From Roseitranquillus sp963776845 (GTDB lineage Bacteria; Pseudomonadota; Alphaproteobacteria; Rhodobacterales; Rhodobacteraceae), in assembly GCA_963776845.1 (NCBI GenBank), contig CAVZOJ010000023.1, positions 1 through 64,000 on the forward strand: a stretch of 64,000 nt of DNA, read 5' to 3'. Made by a program: the position numbers and the translations under genes. Below, one piece after another: positions 35,482 to 44,867 of this stretch (within the stretch, counting starts at the first letter, position 1; every line of letters begins with the position of its first letter). Under the pieces are notes generated by a model. The model saw only the letters and a program-made list of their open reading frames with translations. It made no database searches and was not told the origin of the DNA.

Positions 35482-36807
35482 TCAGACTTCGTCGAGCGCC
35501 TCGACTTCCTTCTGAAGCTCTTCGCGCGTGACCTCGCGTTCGGTCACCTCGGCGAGTTCGACGATGTAGTCGATCACCTTGTCCTCGAAGATCGGCGCCT
35601 GGAGCTGCTGGCGCATCTGCGGGTTCTGCTGAACGAACTCGAAGAACTGCCGTTCCTGTCCCGGATACTGGCGGGCCTGGTTCATCACGGCCTGCGTCAT
35701 TTCGGCGTCGGTCACCTTTACCTCTGCCTTCTGACCCAGCTCGGCCAGCAGAAGGCCTAGGCGCACACGGCGCTCCGCGAGCGTCTTGTGCTCGTCCTTG
35801 ACCTCGATCTCTCCGTGATCGTGCCCGTGATGCTCTGGATTGTCCTCGTGCCACAGCTGGTGGGCGATCTGCTTCGCCTCCTGCTCCACAAGGCTCGGCG
35901 GCAGGTCGAACGTCACCTTCTCGTCAAGCTGGTCGAGCAGGCGGCGCTTCATGACTTGGCGCGCGGCGCCGGAATATTCGGCCACCAGTCGCTCCGAAAT
36001 CTGCGACTTGAGTCCGGCCAGATCCTCGGCGCCGAACCGCTTGGCGAGATCGTCGTCGACATTGGCTGCCTCGGGCTTCTTCACTTCCTTGATCGTCACG
36101 TCGAAGGTTGCGGCCTTACCCTTGAGGTTCTCTGCCTGATAATCCTCGGGAAAACTGACCTCGACGGTCTTCTCGTCGCCAGCCTTCACCCCCTCGAGCT
36201 GATCCTCGAATCCGGGAATGAAGCTGTTCGATCCCAGGACGAGCGGGTAATCCTCGGCCGTGCCGCCCTCGAAAGGTTCGCCGTCGATCTTGCCGACGAA
36301 ATCGATGACGACCTGATCGCCCTCCTTCGCCTTGCCCTTCTTTTCCGAGAAGGTTTGCGCGGTGTCCGCCAGGCTCTTCAGCGCGTCGTCGACAGATGTC
36401 TCGTCCGGTTGCACCACCAGCTTCTCGACCTTCAGCGACGTGAGGTCGACTTCGGGGATCTCGGGCAGCGCCTCGTAGGTCATCTCGACCTCGACGTCGT
36501 CGCCCTCCTTCCAGTCCTGGTTCGTCATCTTGACGTCAGGCTGTCCCGCTGGCCGGTGGCCAGTCTCCTCGAAGTGCGAGGACATCGCGCCGTCGACGGC
36601 TTCCTGCATCGCCTCGCCCAGAAGGCGCGGGCCGAATTGCTTGCGGAGCAGCGCCAGCGGCACCTTTCCCTTGCGGAAGCCCTTCATCTGGACCTCCGGC
36701 TGCGCCTCGGTCAGCTTCTCGACGACCTTTGCATCCAGGTCGGATGCAGGCACCTTGATCTTGTAGCCGCGCTTCAGTCCTTCGTTCAGGGTCTCGGTGA
36801 CCTGCAT
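35482..36807 (-). CDS. tig: Trigger factor, ribosome-associated chaperone
   Basis: Binds nascent chains at the ribosome exit and has a peptidyl-prolyl isomerase domain. About 441 residues: N-terminal ribosome-binding domain with the signature KGFRKGKVPLALLRKQFG, PPIase domain (GDQVVIDFVGKIDGEPFEGG; VLGSNSFIPGFEDQLEGV), and the long helical C-terminal arms. A His-rich HHGHDHG loop lies in the C-terminal part. ATG 36807 begins MQVTETLNEGLKRGYKI, as in alphaproteobacterial homologues; the longer frame upstream is only the tRNA read through. Confidence 0.97.
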   Translation of the reverse strand: MQVTETLNEGLKRGYKIKVPASDLDAKVVEKLTEAQPEVQMKGFRKGKVPLALLRKQFGPRLLGEAMQEAVDGAMSSHFEETGHRPAGQPDVKMTNQDWKEGDDVEVEMTYEALPEIPEVDLTSLKVEKLVVQPDETSVDDALKSLADTAQTFSEKKGKAKEGDQVVIDFVGKIDGEPFEGGTAEDYPLVLGSNSFIPGFEDQLEGVKAGDEKTVEVSFPEDYQAENLKGKAATFDVTIKEVKKPEAANVDDDLAKRFGAEDLAGLKSQISERLVAEYSGAARQVMKRRLLDQLDEKVTFDLPPSLVEQEAKQIAHQLWHEDNPEHHGHDHGEIEVKDEHKTLAERRVRLGLLLAELGQKAEVKVTDAEMTQAVMNQARQYPGQERQFFEFVQQNPQMRQQLQAPIFEDKVIDYIVELAEVTEREVTREELQKEVEALDEV

Positions 36808-36830
36808 CTTCCTCGTCGTCCTCTTCGTCT

Positions 36831-36915
36831 TGGTGCGGGTGGAGGGACTTGAACCCCCACGCCTTGCGGCGCCAGAACCTAAATCTGGTGCGTCTACCAG
36901 TTCCGCCACACCCGC
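36831..36915 (-). tRNA. tRNA-Leu (anticodon TAG)
   Basis: Acceptor stem GCGGGTG pairs with CACCCGC, discriminator A, encoded CCA (TGG at 36831-36833 on +). Anticodon stem CCAGA/TCTGG holds the loop TTTAGGT, so the anticodon is TAG. The T-arm has GGTTCAAGTCC and a long variable arm is present, as expected for leucine. 85 bases including CCA. Confidence 0.96.
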
Positions 36916-36993
36916 GAAAAACCTGCCGGAGCCGCCGCCCATTGGGTGGAATCGCGGCTCACTAGCAAAGCTCGCCAGCCGATGCGAGGAGAA

Positions 36994-38484
36994 TCAGGCG
37001 CCGATGTCACGGAAGACCCGTGGCAGCATCTCGGGCAAGTCCTCGGCGATGAGCCCGGGGCCGAACGTCCGCGCCGCCTCGACGTGCAGCCATGCCGCGG
37101 TCGCTGCGGCCTCGAACGCGCTCGCACCGCGGGCGATCAGCCCGGCCGAGACGCCTGTCAGCACGTCTCCCGCTCCTGCGGTTGCCAGCCATGGCGCCGC
37201 CCTGTCGTAGATACCGGCGTTGATCGCAGACCGCCCGTCGGGTCCCGCAATCACCGTGTCGGGCCCTTTGAGAAGGATGCAGCAGCCTGCGCGCGCCGCT
37301 GCCTCCCGCGCGGCATCGAGGCGCGAGAAGGCGGGTCCAGAATCGGCCGGTGCCGCCAGTCGCTCTGCGATGTCGGGAAATACGCGGGCGAATTCGCCGG
37401 CGTGCGGCGTGAGGAGGCACTGGTCGTGCAGTCGCTCAAAAAGGTCCTCGGGCCGGTCCGCAAAAGCAGTGAGTGCGTCGGCATCGAGCACGGTACCGCG
37501 ACGCGCCGAAAGAGTTGCGGCGACGAGCGCGCGGGTTCGGTCTCCGATGCCGAGACCCGGTCCAAGACCCACGGCGGCGAAGCGGGCATCTTTCAGGAGC
37601 GACGCGAGGTCCTCGCTGCTCCCAATTGAGCGAAGCATGATCGCGTCGAGCTGCGCGGCGTTCTCCTGCAGCGCCGCGGGCGGGCAAGCGATCGTCACCA
37701 GCCCGGCGCCAACGCGCAGCGCGCCACGCGCCGCCATCCGCGCCGCGCCCCCTTTGCCCGGTCCGCCGGAGAGGATCAGAGCATGACCGCTGTCGTACTT
37801 GTGGCCACCGCCCTTGCGCAGAGAGATGAGGGGCGACTCGACGAGCGGGACGCCCTCGTCCCCCCGCGGCAGACCGATGTCGACGCAGACCAGCTCACCG
37901 CAATGCGCTGGTCCATCGGCGAGGTAGTGGCCGAGACGCGGAGCGTGGAAGGTGACGGTAAGCTCGGCTCGTGCCGCACGTCCGCCAAGTGGCCGCCCGC
38001 TATCCATGCAGAGCCCGGTCGGACAGTCGATCGCAGCGACAGGCGTCGCGGTCGCGAAAGGTGCGGCAACCTCATCTGGGACTGGACGAGTCAGACCCGC
38101 GCCAAACACTGCGTCGACGACGAGGTCCACGCGGTCGCCGACCGCAGGGTCCCAGTCACCCACTCCTCCGGACCAGGCGGCGCGGGCTGCAGCGGCATCG
38201 GGTGGCAGCTCGGATCCGCCGAATGCATGGCAGCGGACATCCCAGCCACGGCCGGCCAGCAGGCGGGCGACGACGTATCCATCCCCGCCGTTGTTGCCGG
38301 GGCCACAGAGGATAGCGGCACGGCGCGGAGACCATCGCGCGGCGATCGCTTCGGCAACTCCACGGCCGGCACGCTCCATAAGTTCTCCGCCGGTGAAAGC
38401 GCCGCTGTCGATGGCTTTGCTCTCGGACCTTCGCATCTGGCCTGCGGTCAAGAGTCGCTTGGAGCCTTTCATTGTCGTTTTCAT
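36994..38484 (-). CDS. nnr: Bifunctional NAD(P)HX epimerase/dehydratase
   Basis: Repairs hydrated NADH/NADPH. Residues ~1-200 are the YjeF_N epimerase domain (LCGPGNNGGDGYVVARLLAG; VVDAVFGAGLTRPV). Residues ~220-490 are the dehydratase domain with ILSGGPGKGGAARMAARGAL, LLTPHAGEFARVFPD and the ADP-binding WLATAGAGDVLTGVSAGLIA. About 496 residues, the usual size for the fused enzyme. ATG 38484 is taken as the start; 38472 is an alternative with no better ribosome site. It is divergent from glnB. Confidence 0.95.
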   Translation of the reverse strand: MKTTMKGSKRLLTAGQMRRSESKAIDSGAFTGGELMERAGRGVAEAIAARWSPRRAAILCGPGNNGGDGYVVARLLAGRGWDVRCHAFGGSELPPDAAAARAAWSGGVGDWDPAVGDRVDLVVDAVFGAGLTRPVPDEVAAPFATATPVAAIDCPTGLCMDSGRPLGGRAARAELTVTFHAPRLGHYLADGPAHCGELVCVDIGLPRGDEGVPLVESPLISLRKGGGHKYDSGHALILSGGPGKGGAARMAARGALRVGAGLVTIACPPAALQENAAQLDAIMLRSIGSSEDLASLLKDARFAAVGLGPGLGIGDRTRALVAATLSARRGTVLDADALTAFADRPEDLFERLHDQCLLTPHAGEFARVFPDIAERLAAPADSGPAFSRLDAAREAAARAGCCILLKGPDTVIAGPDGRSAINAGIYDRAAPWLATAGAGDVLTGVSAGLIARGASAFEAAATAAWLHVEAARTFGPGLIAEDLPEMLPRVFRDIGA

Positions 38485-38639
38485 AGCGCCCAATTTCTAA
38501 TCGTTTCGCACAAGTCTGCGTCGTAGCCTAAGCAAACCCGCACCTCGTTCGGAGGCATCCGGGGGGGCCGATTGTGACGCTAGCACGGGCGTGGTCTCTC
38601 CCGTCGGACAAAGGTACGTGCCAACGGAGCCTGCGGGAC

Positions 38640-38978
38640 ATGAAGAAAATCGAGGCGATCATCAAACCCTTCAAGCTCGACGAAGTGAAGGAGGCGCTGC
38701 AGGAGATCGGCGTCCAGGGCCTCAGCGTGCTCGAGGTCAAGGGCTTCGGTCGGCAGAAGGGCCATACCGAACTCTATCGCGGGGCGGAGTACGTCGTCGA
38801 CTTCCTGCCCAAGATCAAGATCGAGGTCGTGTTGCCCGACGACCAGGTCGAGAGGGCGATCGAAGCGGTCATCGCCGCGGCCAAGACCGACAAGATCGGC
38901 GACGGCAAGATCTTCGTCTCGCCCGTCGAGCAGGCGATACGCATCCGCACCGGCGAGATCGGCGAAGACGCACTCTGA
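38640..38978 (+). CDS. glnB: Nitrogen regulatory protein P-II
   Basis: Small trimeric signal protein that reports nitrogen and carbon status. 112 residues starting MKKIEAIIKPFKLDEVKEAL, the classic P-II start. The T-loop has the uridylylated Tyr (HTELYRGAEYVVDF) and the B-loop ends with KIGDGKIFVSPVEQAIRIRT. Followed 58 bases later by glnA, the standard glnB-glnA operon of alphaproteobacteria. An in-frame upstream start at 38574 is rejected because the family starts at MKK. Confidence 0.97.
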   Translation: MKKIEAIIKPFKLDEVKEALQEIGVQGLSVLEVKGFGRQKGHTELYRGAEYVVDFLPKIKIEVVLPDDQVERAIEAVIAAAKTDKIGDGKIFVSPVEQAIRIRTGEIGEDAL

Positions 38979-39036
38979 GAAAAACCAAAGCCTGCCCGAC
39001 GCCGGGCGGAGAAACGCGAAATAGGGAAGGACAGTC

Positions 39037-40443
39037 ATGAGCACATCCGACTTTCTCAAGACCATCAAGGACGAGGAGGTCGCCTACGTCGACATCCGAT
39101 TCACCGACCCGCGCGGCAAGCTGCAGCACGTGACGGTCATGTCCGACCAGGTGGACGAGGACTTCCTCGAGGAAGGCTTCATGTTCGACGGCTCTTCGAT
39201 TGCCGGCTGGAAGTCCATCGATCAGTCGGACATGAAGCTGATGCCCGACACGTCGTCGTCCTACATGGACCCGTTCTACGCGGAAAAGACGCTCGCAATC
39301 CATTGCACGGTCCTAGAGCCGGATACCAATGAGCCCTACGACCGCGATCCGCGCGGCACCGCCGAGAAGGCCGAGGCCTACCTGAAGGCCTCCGGCGTCG
39401 GCGACACGGCGTTCATGGGTCCCGAGGCCGAGTTCTTCCTGTTCGACAACGTCAAGTTCCAGGTCTCGATGCAGAAGGTCGGGTACGAAGTCGACGCCCT
39501 CGACGCGGCGTGGAACACCGATACCGACTACGAGATGGGCAACATGGGCCACCGCCCCGGTGTGAAGGGCGGCTATTTTCCGGTGAACCCCGTCGACGAG
39601 GGCATGGACATCCGCTCCGAGATGCTCTCGACGATGAAGCGCATCGGCATGAAGGTCGACAAGCACCACCACGAAGTGGCGTCGTGCCAGCACGAGTTGG
39701 GCCTGATCTTCTCGACGCTCACCGACCAGGCCGACCAGCTGCAGAAGTACAAGTACGTCATCCAGAACGTCGCCCACGCCTACGGCAAGTCGGCAACGTT
39801 CATGCCCAAGCCGATCGCCGGCGACAACGGCACCGGGATGCACGTGAACATGTCGATCTGGAAGGAGGGCAAGCCGCTCTTCGCCGGCGACAAGTATGCG
39901 GATCTCAGCGACGAGGCGCTGTACTATATCGGCGGCATCCTCAAGCACGCCAAGGCGCTGAACGCCTTCACCAATCCGACGACGAACAGCTACAAACGCC
40001 TGATCCCGGGCTTCGAGGCGCCGGTGCTGCGGGCCTACTCGGCCCGGAACAGGTCCGGCTGCGTGCGCATCCCATGGTCGGAGAGCCCCAAGGGCAAACG
40101 GGTTGAGGCGCGCTTCCCCGATCCGGCGGCGAACCCGTACCTATGCTTCGCGGCTTTGCTGATGGCCGGCCTCGACGGGATCCAGAACAAGATCCATCCG
40201 GGCGAAGCGATGGACAAGGATCTCTACGACCTTCCGCCGGAGGAGCTCGCCGGCATCCCGACCGTCTGCGCGTCACTTCGCGAGGCGATGGACGAGCTCG
40301 AGAAGGACATGGACTTCCTGCTCGCCGGCGACGTGTTCACCCGCGACCAGATCGAGGGCTACATGGACCTCAAGTGGGAGGAAATCTACGCCTATGAGCA
40401 CACTCCCCATCCGATCGAGTTCAAGCTCTACTACAGCGTCTGA
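39037..40443 (+). CDS. glnA: Glutamine synthetase type I
   Basis: Makes glutamine from glutamate, ammonia and ATP. 468 residues, standard for GlnA. Motifs include FMFDGSSIAGWKSIDQSDMK, the metal/ATP region KPIAGDNGTGMHVNMSIWKE, the active-site flap region NPTTNSYKRLIPGFEAP, and the adenylylation site KDLYDLPPEE (Tyr near 397). AGGGAAGGA lies 5 bases before the ATG. It is the second gene of the glnB-glnA operon and is followed by a strong hairpin. Confidence 0.98.
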   Translation: MSTSDFLKTIKDEEVAYVDIRFTDPRGKLQHVTVMSDQVDEDFLEEGFMFDGSSIAGWKSIDQSDMKLMPDTSSSYMDPFYAEKTLAIHCTVLEPDTNEPYDRDPRGTAEKAEAYLKASGVGDTAFMGPEAEFFLFDNVKFQVSMQKVGYEVDALDAAWNTDTDYEMGNMGHRPGVKGGYFPVNPVDEGMDIRSEMLSTMKRIGMKVDKHHHEVASCQHELGLIFSTLTDQADQLQKYKYVIQNVAHAYGKSATFMPKPIAGDNGTGMHVNMSIWKEGKPLFAGDKYADLSDEALYYIGGILKHAKALNAFTNPTTNSYKRLIPGFEAPVLRAYSARNRSGCVRIPWSESPKGKRVEARFPDPAANPYLCFAALLMAGLDGIQNKIHPGEAMDKDLYDLPPEELAGIPTVCASLREAMDELEKDMDFLLAGDVFTRDQIEGYMDLKWEEIYAYEHTPHPIEFKLYYSV

Positions 40444-40462
40444 CTTCGGGCAGTGAGCATGG

Positions 40463-40482
40463 CGGGCGCCTTCGGGCGCCCG
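40463..40482. terminator. Terminator after glnA
   Basis: Perfect 8-base stem CGGGCGCC/GGCGCCCG with a stable TTCG loop, then TCTCATT. It lies between glnA and the convergent DUF3445 gene, so it may serve both. Confidence 0.8.
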
Positions 40483-40484
40483 TC

Positions 40485-41201
40485 TCATTCCGCCGATACC
40501 ACCGTCGTGTGAATCGAGAACACGACGGCTCCCGTCTGCGGCAGGCGCAGGATGCACTGACGCTCGGACCTGAGGTACGGCGCGTCCTGCGGCTCGCGTC
40601 TGTCCCTAATGGTCTCGGAGATTGGTCGAAAGAGCTCCGCGTCGCGATGACGGATAAGGTTCGCCCTCCAGAGCGGCCGGCCGGGCTTCACACCGTCGAA
40701 CAGCCGCTGGACCCGCCTCGCGATGTCAGGATCGTAGGCCTCGACAGGGGCGTGGATACGAACAAGCGGGCGCAGGAACTTCTCCGCCAGCAACCAGCCT
40801 GACGGGAAACACAGAACCGCGCCGGTGAGCACATGCTCCTCCTCGTGCTTCTGCAAGATGCAGAAGTCCTCCTGCACCAGCCGGCCCAGCGTGCCGAGTG
40901 GATCGTCGATGTTCGGACGAACTTCCACGCCGTCGGGGCGCCGGACGCTCCTGTCCACAACATAGCCGGGCCGGCTGCGAAGCGCCGCCATGACGGAGCC
41001 GAGCAGTTCCTCGGCTGCGCACCGGGCGCGGCTGTCGAGCGCGATCACCTCGTCGCGGCGTGTGGAGATGAGATGGTCGCGCAGGGCCATCTGTTCGGCA
41101 TGCGCTTCGTCCGTCACCAGCCACTCGGCTGGATCGAGCGGGCGGGTACCGGGCAGCGGGCCGGCCGCAGCGAGCGAGGCAGGGCGTATTGCTAGCTGCA
41201 T
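40485..41201 (-). CDS. DUF3445 protein (haem-dependent oxidative N-demethylase family)
   Basis: About 238 residues. Family blocks: GTRPLDPAEWLVTDEAHAEQ near the start, DDPLGTLGRLVQEDFCILQK, LTGAVLCFPSGWLLAEKFLR, RIHAPVEAYDPDIARRVQRL, PLWRANLIRHRDAELF, and the closing LRSERQCILRLPQTGAVVFS. These match DUF3445, related to the alpha subunit of dimethylamine mono-oxygenase/N-demethylases. ATG 41201 was chosen; a GTG at 41225 is possible. Substrate unknown. Convergent with glnA. Confidence 0.85.
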   Translation of the reverse strand: MQLAIRPASLAAAGPLPGTRPLDPAEWLVTDEAHAEQMALRDHLISTRRDEVIALDSRARCAAEELLGSVMAALRSRPGYVVDRSVRRPDGVEVRPNIDDPLGTLGRLVQEDFCILQKHEEEHVLTGAVLCFPSGWLLAEKFLRPLVRIHAPVEAYDPDIARRVQRLFDGVKPGRPLWRANLIRHRDAELFRPISETIRDRREPQDAPYLRSERQCILRLPQTGAVVFSIHTTVVSAE

Positions 41202-41347
41202 CCGTGGAACGTGGGCTCGGACCACTTCGCCATCGTGCCGTCGCCAGCCGTCATCGCAGCGGAGGGAACGCTCCGCTGCATCGCAGCGCCGCGGTACTGG
41301 TCATTCGACTGGGGCGCGGCGTCAGGCATGCCCGCACGTCCTTCGCC

Positions 41348-42196
41348 TCAGAGCCATTCCCCCCGGATCGACTGTCGATAGATCGAGGTCAGGAAGCCGT
41401 CGCCCGCCGGCTCCAGCGTCAGACCGCGACCGGTCAGCAGCGCGTAGGCGTCCTGATACCAGATCGTCGACCGGAAGTTGACCGCGAGGATCGCGCCAGC
41501 GGTTCGCGCCTCGTTGTCGAGACCGAGTGACAGGTATGCCTCGACCAGACGATACAGCGCCTCGGGCGTGTGCGTGGTCGTCTGGAACTCCTCGACCACG
41601 ATGCGGAACCGGTTGATGGCCGCGACGTAGTGACCCCGCTTGAGGTAGTAGCGCCCGATCTCCATCTCCTTCCCCGCAAGATGGTCGAAGGCGAGATCGA
41701 ACTTGAGAATCGCAGAGGTCGCGTACTCGCTGTCGGGATAGTTCTCGATCACCTCGCGCAGCGCCTGCAGCGCCTGGAAGGTCAGGCCCTGGTCCCGCCC
41801 CACATCGTCGATTTGATCATAGTAGCTGAGTGCCAGCAGATACTGCGCGTAGGCCGCATCCTCGTCCGTTGGGTAGAGGTCGATGTAGCGCTGCGCCGTA
41901 GCGCGCGATGCATCGTAGTCGCGGTCGCGGTGATAGGCGAAAGCCTGCATGACAAGCGCGCGCTTCGCCCATTCCGAGTAGGGATACAGGCGCTCGACCT
42001 CGCCGAAGTATCGCGCCGCATCGTCGGGATCACGCGCCTCGAGTTCGAGCTCGGCGCGCTGGTAGATCTGCTCGGGTGGCAAGCTCTCCAGAGGGACCTC
42101 GCGCGACGCGAACGGGTTCGGGACACTCGGTACGCGGGAGCACGATGACAAAGCCGTCGCGAGGGCAAGCCCGATGATCAACAAGCGTCCCGTCAC
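41348..42196 (-). CDS. bamD: Outer-membrane protein assembly factor BamD
   Basis: Lipoprotein of the Bam complex that inserts beta-barrels into the outer membrane. Signal LLIIGLALATALSSC with lipobox Cys19, then five TPR-like repeats (LPPEQIYQRAELELEARDPD; YFGEVERLYPYSEWAKRALV; LREVIENYPDSEYATSAILK). About 282 residues. The GTG at 42196 places the signal peptide at the very start; ATG 42241 would add 15 residues. Located right after lpxC, as in other Rhodobacterales. Confidence 0.92.
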   Translation of the reverse strand: MTGRLLIIGLALATALSSCSRVPSVPNPFASREVPLESLPPEQIYQRAELELEARDPDDAARYFGEVERLYPYSEWAKRALVMQAFAYHRDRDYDASRATAQRYIDLYPTDEDAAYAQYLLALSYYDQIDDVGRDQGLTFQALQALREVIENYPDSEYATSAILKFDLAFDHLAGKEMEIGRYYLKRGHYVAAINRFRIVVEEFQTTTHTPEALYRLVEAYLSLGLDNEARTAGAILAVNFRSTIWYQDAYALLTGRGLTLEPAGDGFLTSIYRQSIRGEWL

Positions 42197-42284
42197 GTCC
42201 TCGACCCGATCCCGACTTCGAATACCGCTTGGCCTTAGCATATGGCATTCCGAGGGGAAACGGCTGTCGTCCGCGTGCCGCGAT

Positions 42285-43205
42285 CTAAGCGGCGAGTGCG
42301 ACGAGATCCCCACGTGTGAGACCCGCGCCGGGAAGACGGGCCGCCTGCCTCATACCGCACGGCACGAAACGAACCGCGCCAGGCTCGGCGAAGAGCGCGC
42401 GAAGAAGCGCATTGGTCATGGCGTGCCCCGCCCGATGGCCATGGTAGTGCCCGAGGATCGGGCCGCCGGCCAGCGCGAGGTCGCCCATGGCATCAAGCAT
42501 CTTGTGCCGCACCGCCTCGTCTGGGTAGCGCAGCCCGCCAGGCGTCACGACCGTATCGTCGTCCACGACGACGGCGTTCTCCAACGTACCGCCAAGGATC
42601 AGGCCGTCGGCGCGCATGCGATCGACGTCGGCCAAGCGGCAGAACGTACGGCTGTCGCAGAGTTCCCTCACAAAGGCGCCGTTCGAAAGCTCGAGCGATT
42701 TGCTCTGCCGGCCGATCACGCGGTCGGGAAAATCAATGTCGAACGAGATCCGCATCGCGTCGAGCGGCTCGATCCGCGCTCTGCCTCGCTTCGAGGAGAC
42801 CTCGACCGGCTTCAGCACCCGCAGGGCAAGAACAGGCTCGGCCTGACGTACGAAGCCGCTCGAGAGCAGCCCCGCCACGAAGTCGGACGCACTGCCGTCA
42901 GCGATCGGCACCTCGGGGCCATCAATCTCGATCACTACATTCGAAAGGCCGGTGCCAGCAATAGCGGCCATGATGTGTTCGATTGTTGAAACGGCTACGC
43001 CCGACGCGTTCTCGATCCGCGTGCAGAGGGAGGAAGGTTTGACCGCGTCCCATCGTGCCGGAACCCATGGGTCTGCCGACACGTCCGTGCGACGAAACCA
43101 GATGCCATGACCAGCCGGGGCCGGCCGAACCGTCATCTGAACGGGCACACCAGTGTGCAGGCCAATGCCCTTGAACACTGCCGGCGATTTCAATGTGGTC
43201 TGCAT
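42285..43205 (-). CDS. lpxC: UDP-3-O-acyl-N-acetylglucosamine deacetylase
   Basis: Committed, zinc-dependent step of lipid A synthesis. About 306 residues from MQTTLKSPAVFKGIGLHTGV. Zinc and catalytic motifs are visible: STIEHIMAA (His), RHKMLDAMGDLALAG (His and Asp) and GHYHGHRAGHAMTN (catalytic His). ATG 43205 has AAGGGG ahead. Lies between ftsZ and bamD; regulation by FtsH-type turnover cannot be judged from sequence. Confidence 0.97.
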   Translation of the reverse strand: MQTTLKSPAVFKGIGLHTGVPVQMTVRPAPAGHGIWFRRTDVSADPWVPARWDAVKPSSLCTRIENASGVAVSTIEHIMAAIAGTGLSNVVIEIDGPEVPIADGSASDFVAGLLSSGFVRQAEPVLALRVLKPVEVSSKRGRARIEPLDAMRISFDIDFPDRVIGRQSKSLELSNGAFVRELCDSRTFCRLADVDRMRADGLILGGTLENAVVVDDDTVVTPGGLRYPDEAVRHKMLDAMGDLALAGGPILGHYHGHRAGHAMTNALLRALFAEPGAVRFVPCGMRQAARLPGAGLTRGDLVALAA

Positions 43206-43325
43206 ACTGCCCCTTGGCCGTTCCGGCTTTGGTTCAGCTAGGCTGACGTGTCCTGCGACACAATTCAAAGATTGCAACGGTTTGTAACACGACGCCGCGC
43301 TGCAGCATCGAAGATACAGAAATTC

Positions 43326-43350
43326 GCGCGCGACCCTTGGGGCCGCGCGC
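43326..43350 (-). terminator. Terminator downstream of ftsZ
   Basis: Arms GCGCGCG/CGCGCGC plus an inner CCC/GGG, with one A-C mismatch, 24 bases past the ftsZ stop. It separates ftsZ from lpxC. Confidence 0.6.
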
Positions 43351-43373
43351 CATCAATTCGGATGGATCGGGTC

Positions 43374-44867
43374 TTAGTTGGCCTGACGACGCAGGAAAGC
43401 GGGAACTTCTATCCGTTCGTCCTCGACAGGCGCGTCCTCGTCCTCTCGCGCCTCCTCGACGCGAGGCGCTTGGAGGGGCCTGGCCTCGTGACCGGTCATC
43501 CTGCCGATGAGCGAATTTATGCCGAACCCGCGCCGGTCGCCCTGCAGTGGCGCTCCCCCCGCGACGGGCGCGCTGGCCGCGGGCACCTTGTTCACCGCCG
43601 CACGCAGCCTCGCCATCGCCTCGGGCGTCGGCGTGCCGGGTGCGGGACGGGTCGCTGCCGGCCGGGGCGCCACGAATTCCTGCGGCTGCGGCTCCCGCGC
43701 GGTCACCCTTGGCTGCGGGGCGTAGGCGGGCGGCGGCAGCGCATTTTCGTCGCGCTTCTCCTCGTCGAAGAGGCTGGGCTCAACTCTTGCGGCGGCAGGC
43801 ACCTCAGGCTCCTGCTCAGCCGCCGGCTCCTCCTCGACGACCTTCTGTGTCAGCGGCGCCGCCATGCTGCGGCGCGCCGGCTGCTCGCGCTCCACCTCGG
43901 CCGCGTCGATCCCGGTTGCCACGACCGAGACCCGCATCATGCCCTCCATGCTCTCGTCAAGCGTGGAGCCGACGATGATGTTCGCGTCCGCATCGACCTC
44001 CTCGCGGATGCGGTTCGCCGCCTCGTCGAGTTCGAAGAGCGTCAGATCGTAACCACCGGTGATATTGATGAGCACCCCCTTGGCGCCCTTGAGACTGATC
44101 TCGTCGAGCAGCGGGTTTGCGATCGCCTTTTCGGCCGCCTGCGTCGCCCGGTCCTCGCCTGAGGATTCGCCCGTTCCCATCATCGCCTTGCCCATCTCGT
44201 CCATGACGCTGCGGACGTCGGCGAAGTCGAGGTTGATGAGGCCAGGCCGTACCATGAGGTCGGTCACGCCCTTGACGCCCTGATACAACACGTCGTCTGC
44301 CAACGAGAAGGCTTCCGTGAAGGTCGTCTTCTCGTTGGCAAGCCGGAACAGGTTCTGGTTGGGGATGATGATCAGCGTGTCGACCATCTTCTGAAGGTTC
44401 TCGACGCCCAGCTCGGCTTGGCGCATCCGCTTGCTGCCCTCGAACTGGAACGGCTTGGTGACGACGCCGACGGTCAGCACACCCATCTCGCGCGCCGCCT
44501 GTGCGATGATCGGTGCGGCCCCCGTGCCGGTGCCGCCACCCATGCCGGCGGTGATGAAGCACATGTGCGCGCCGGCGAGGTGGTCCACGATCTCCTCGAT
44601 CGTCTCCTCGGCGGCGGCGGCGCCTATCTCGGGACGGGCGCCTGCCCCCAGCCCCTCGGTCACCTTGACACCCATCTGCACCTTTACGAGCGCCGTCGAC
44701 TGGGCGAGAGCCTGCGCATCGGTGTTCGCGACGACGAACTCCACCCCTTCGAGCTGTTTGGCAATCATGTTGCTGACGGCGTTTCCGCCCGCGCCCCCGA
44801 CGCCAAAGACGGTGATCCGGGGCTTGAGGTCGTCGTCCCGCGCGGGGACGCTGAGATTGAGGGCCAT
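43374..44867 (-). CDS. ftsZ: Cell division protein FtsZ
   Basis: Tubulin-like GTPase that forms the division ring. 497 residues. GTPase core: ITVFGVGGAGGNAVSNMIAK, AGMGGGTGTGAAPIIAQAAR (tubulin signature) and NLDFADVRSVMDEMGKAMMG. A long Pro/Ala-rich variable linker (~320-480) is followed by the conserved C-terminal peptide ending RIEVPAFLRRQAN, which binds FtsA. GGCGGAG lies 8 bases before the ATG. Last division gene of the cluster, 367 bases after ftsA, so it may have its own promoter. Confidence 0.98.
   Translation of the reverse strand: MALNLSVPARDDDLKPRITVFGVGGAGGNAVSNMIAKQLEGVEFVVANTDAQALAQSTALVKVQMGVKVTEGLGAGARPEIGAAAAEETIEEIVDHLAGAHMCFITAGMGGGTGTGAAPIIAQAAREMGVLTVGVVTKPFQFEGSKRMRQAELGVENLQKMVDTLIIIPNQNLFRLANEKTTFTEAFSLADDVLYQGVKGVTDLMVRPGLINLDFADVRSVMDEMGKAMMGTGESSGEDRATQAAEKAIANPLLDEISLKGAKGVLINITGGYDLTLFELDEAANRIREEVDADANIIVGSTLDESMEGMMRVSVVATGIDAAEVEREQPARRSMAAPLTQKVVEEEPAAEQEPEVPAAARVEPSLFDEEKRDENALPPPAYAPQPRVTAREPQPQEFVAPRPAATRPAPGTPTPEAMARLRAAVNKVPAASAPVAGGAPLQGDRRGFGINSLIGRMTGHEARPLQAPRVEEAREDEDAPVEDERIEVPAFLRRQAN

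Noticed and set aside
36816..36942. N-terminal extension of trigger factor
   Set aside because: The extra residues are the tRNA-Leu gene read in one frame (AELVDAPDLGSG pattern); the real start is ATG 36807.
38493..38640. Sigma-54 promoter upstream of glnB
   Set aside because: A TCGCAC...TGC stretch near 38506-38520 partly fits, but the invariant second G of the -24 GG is missing; too weak to call.
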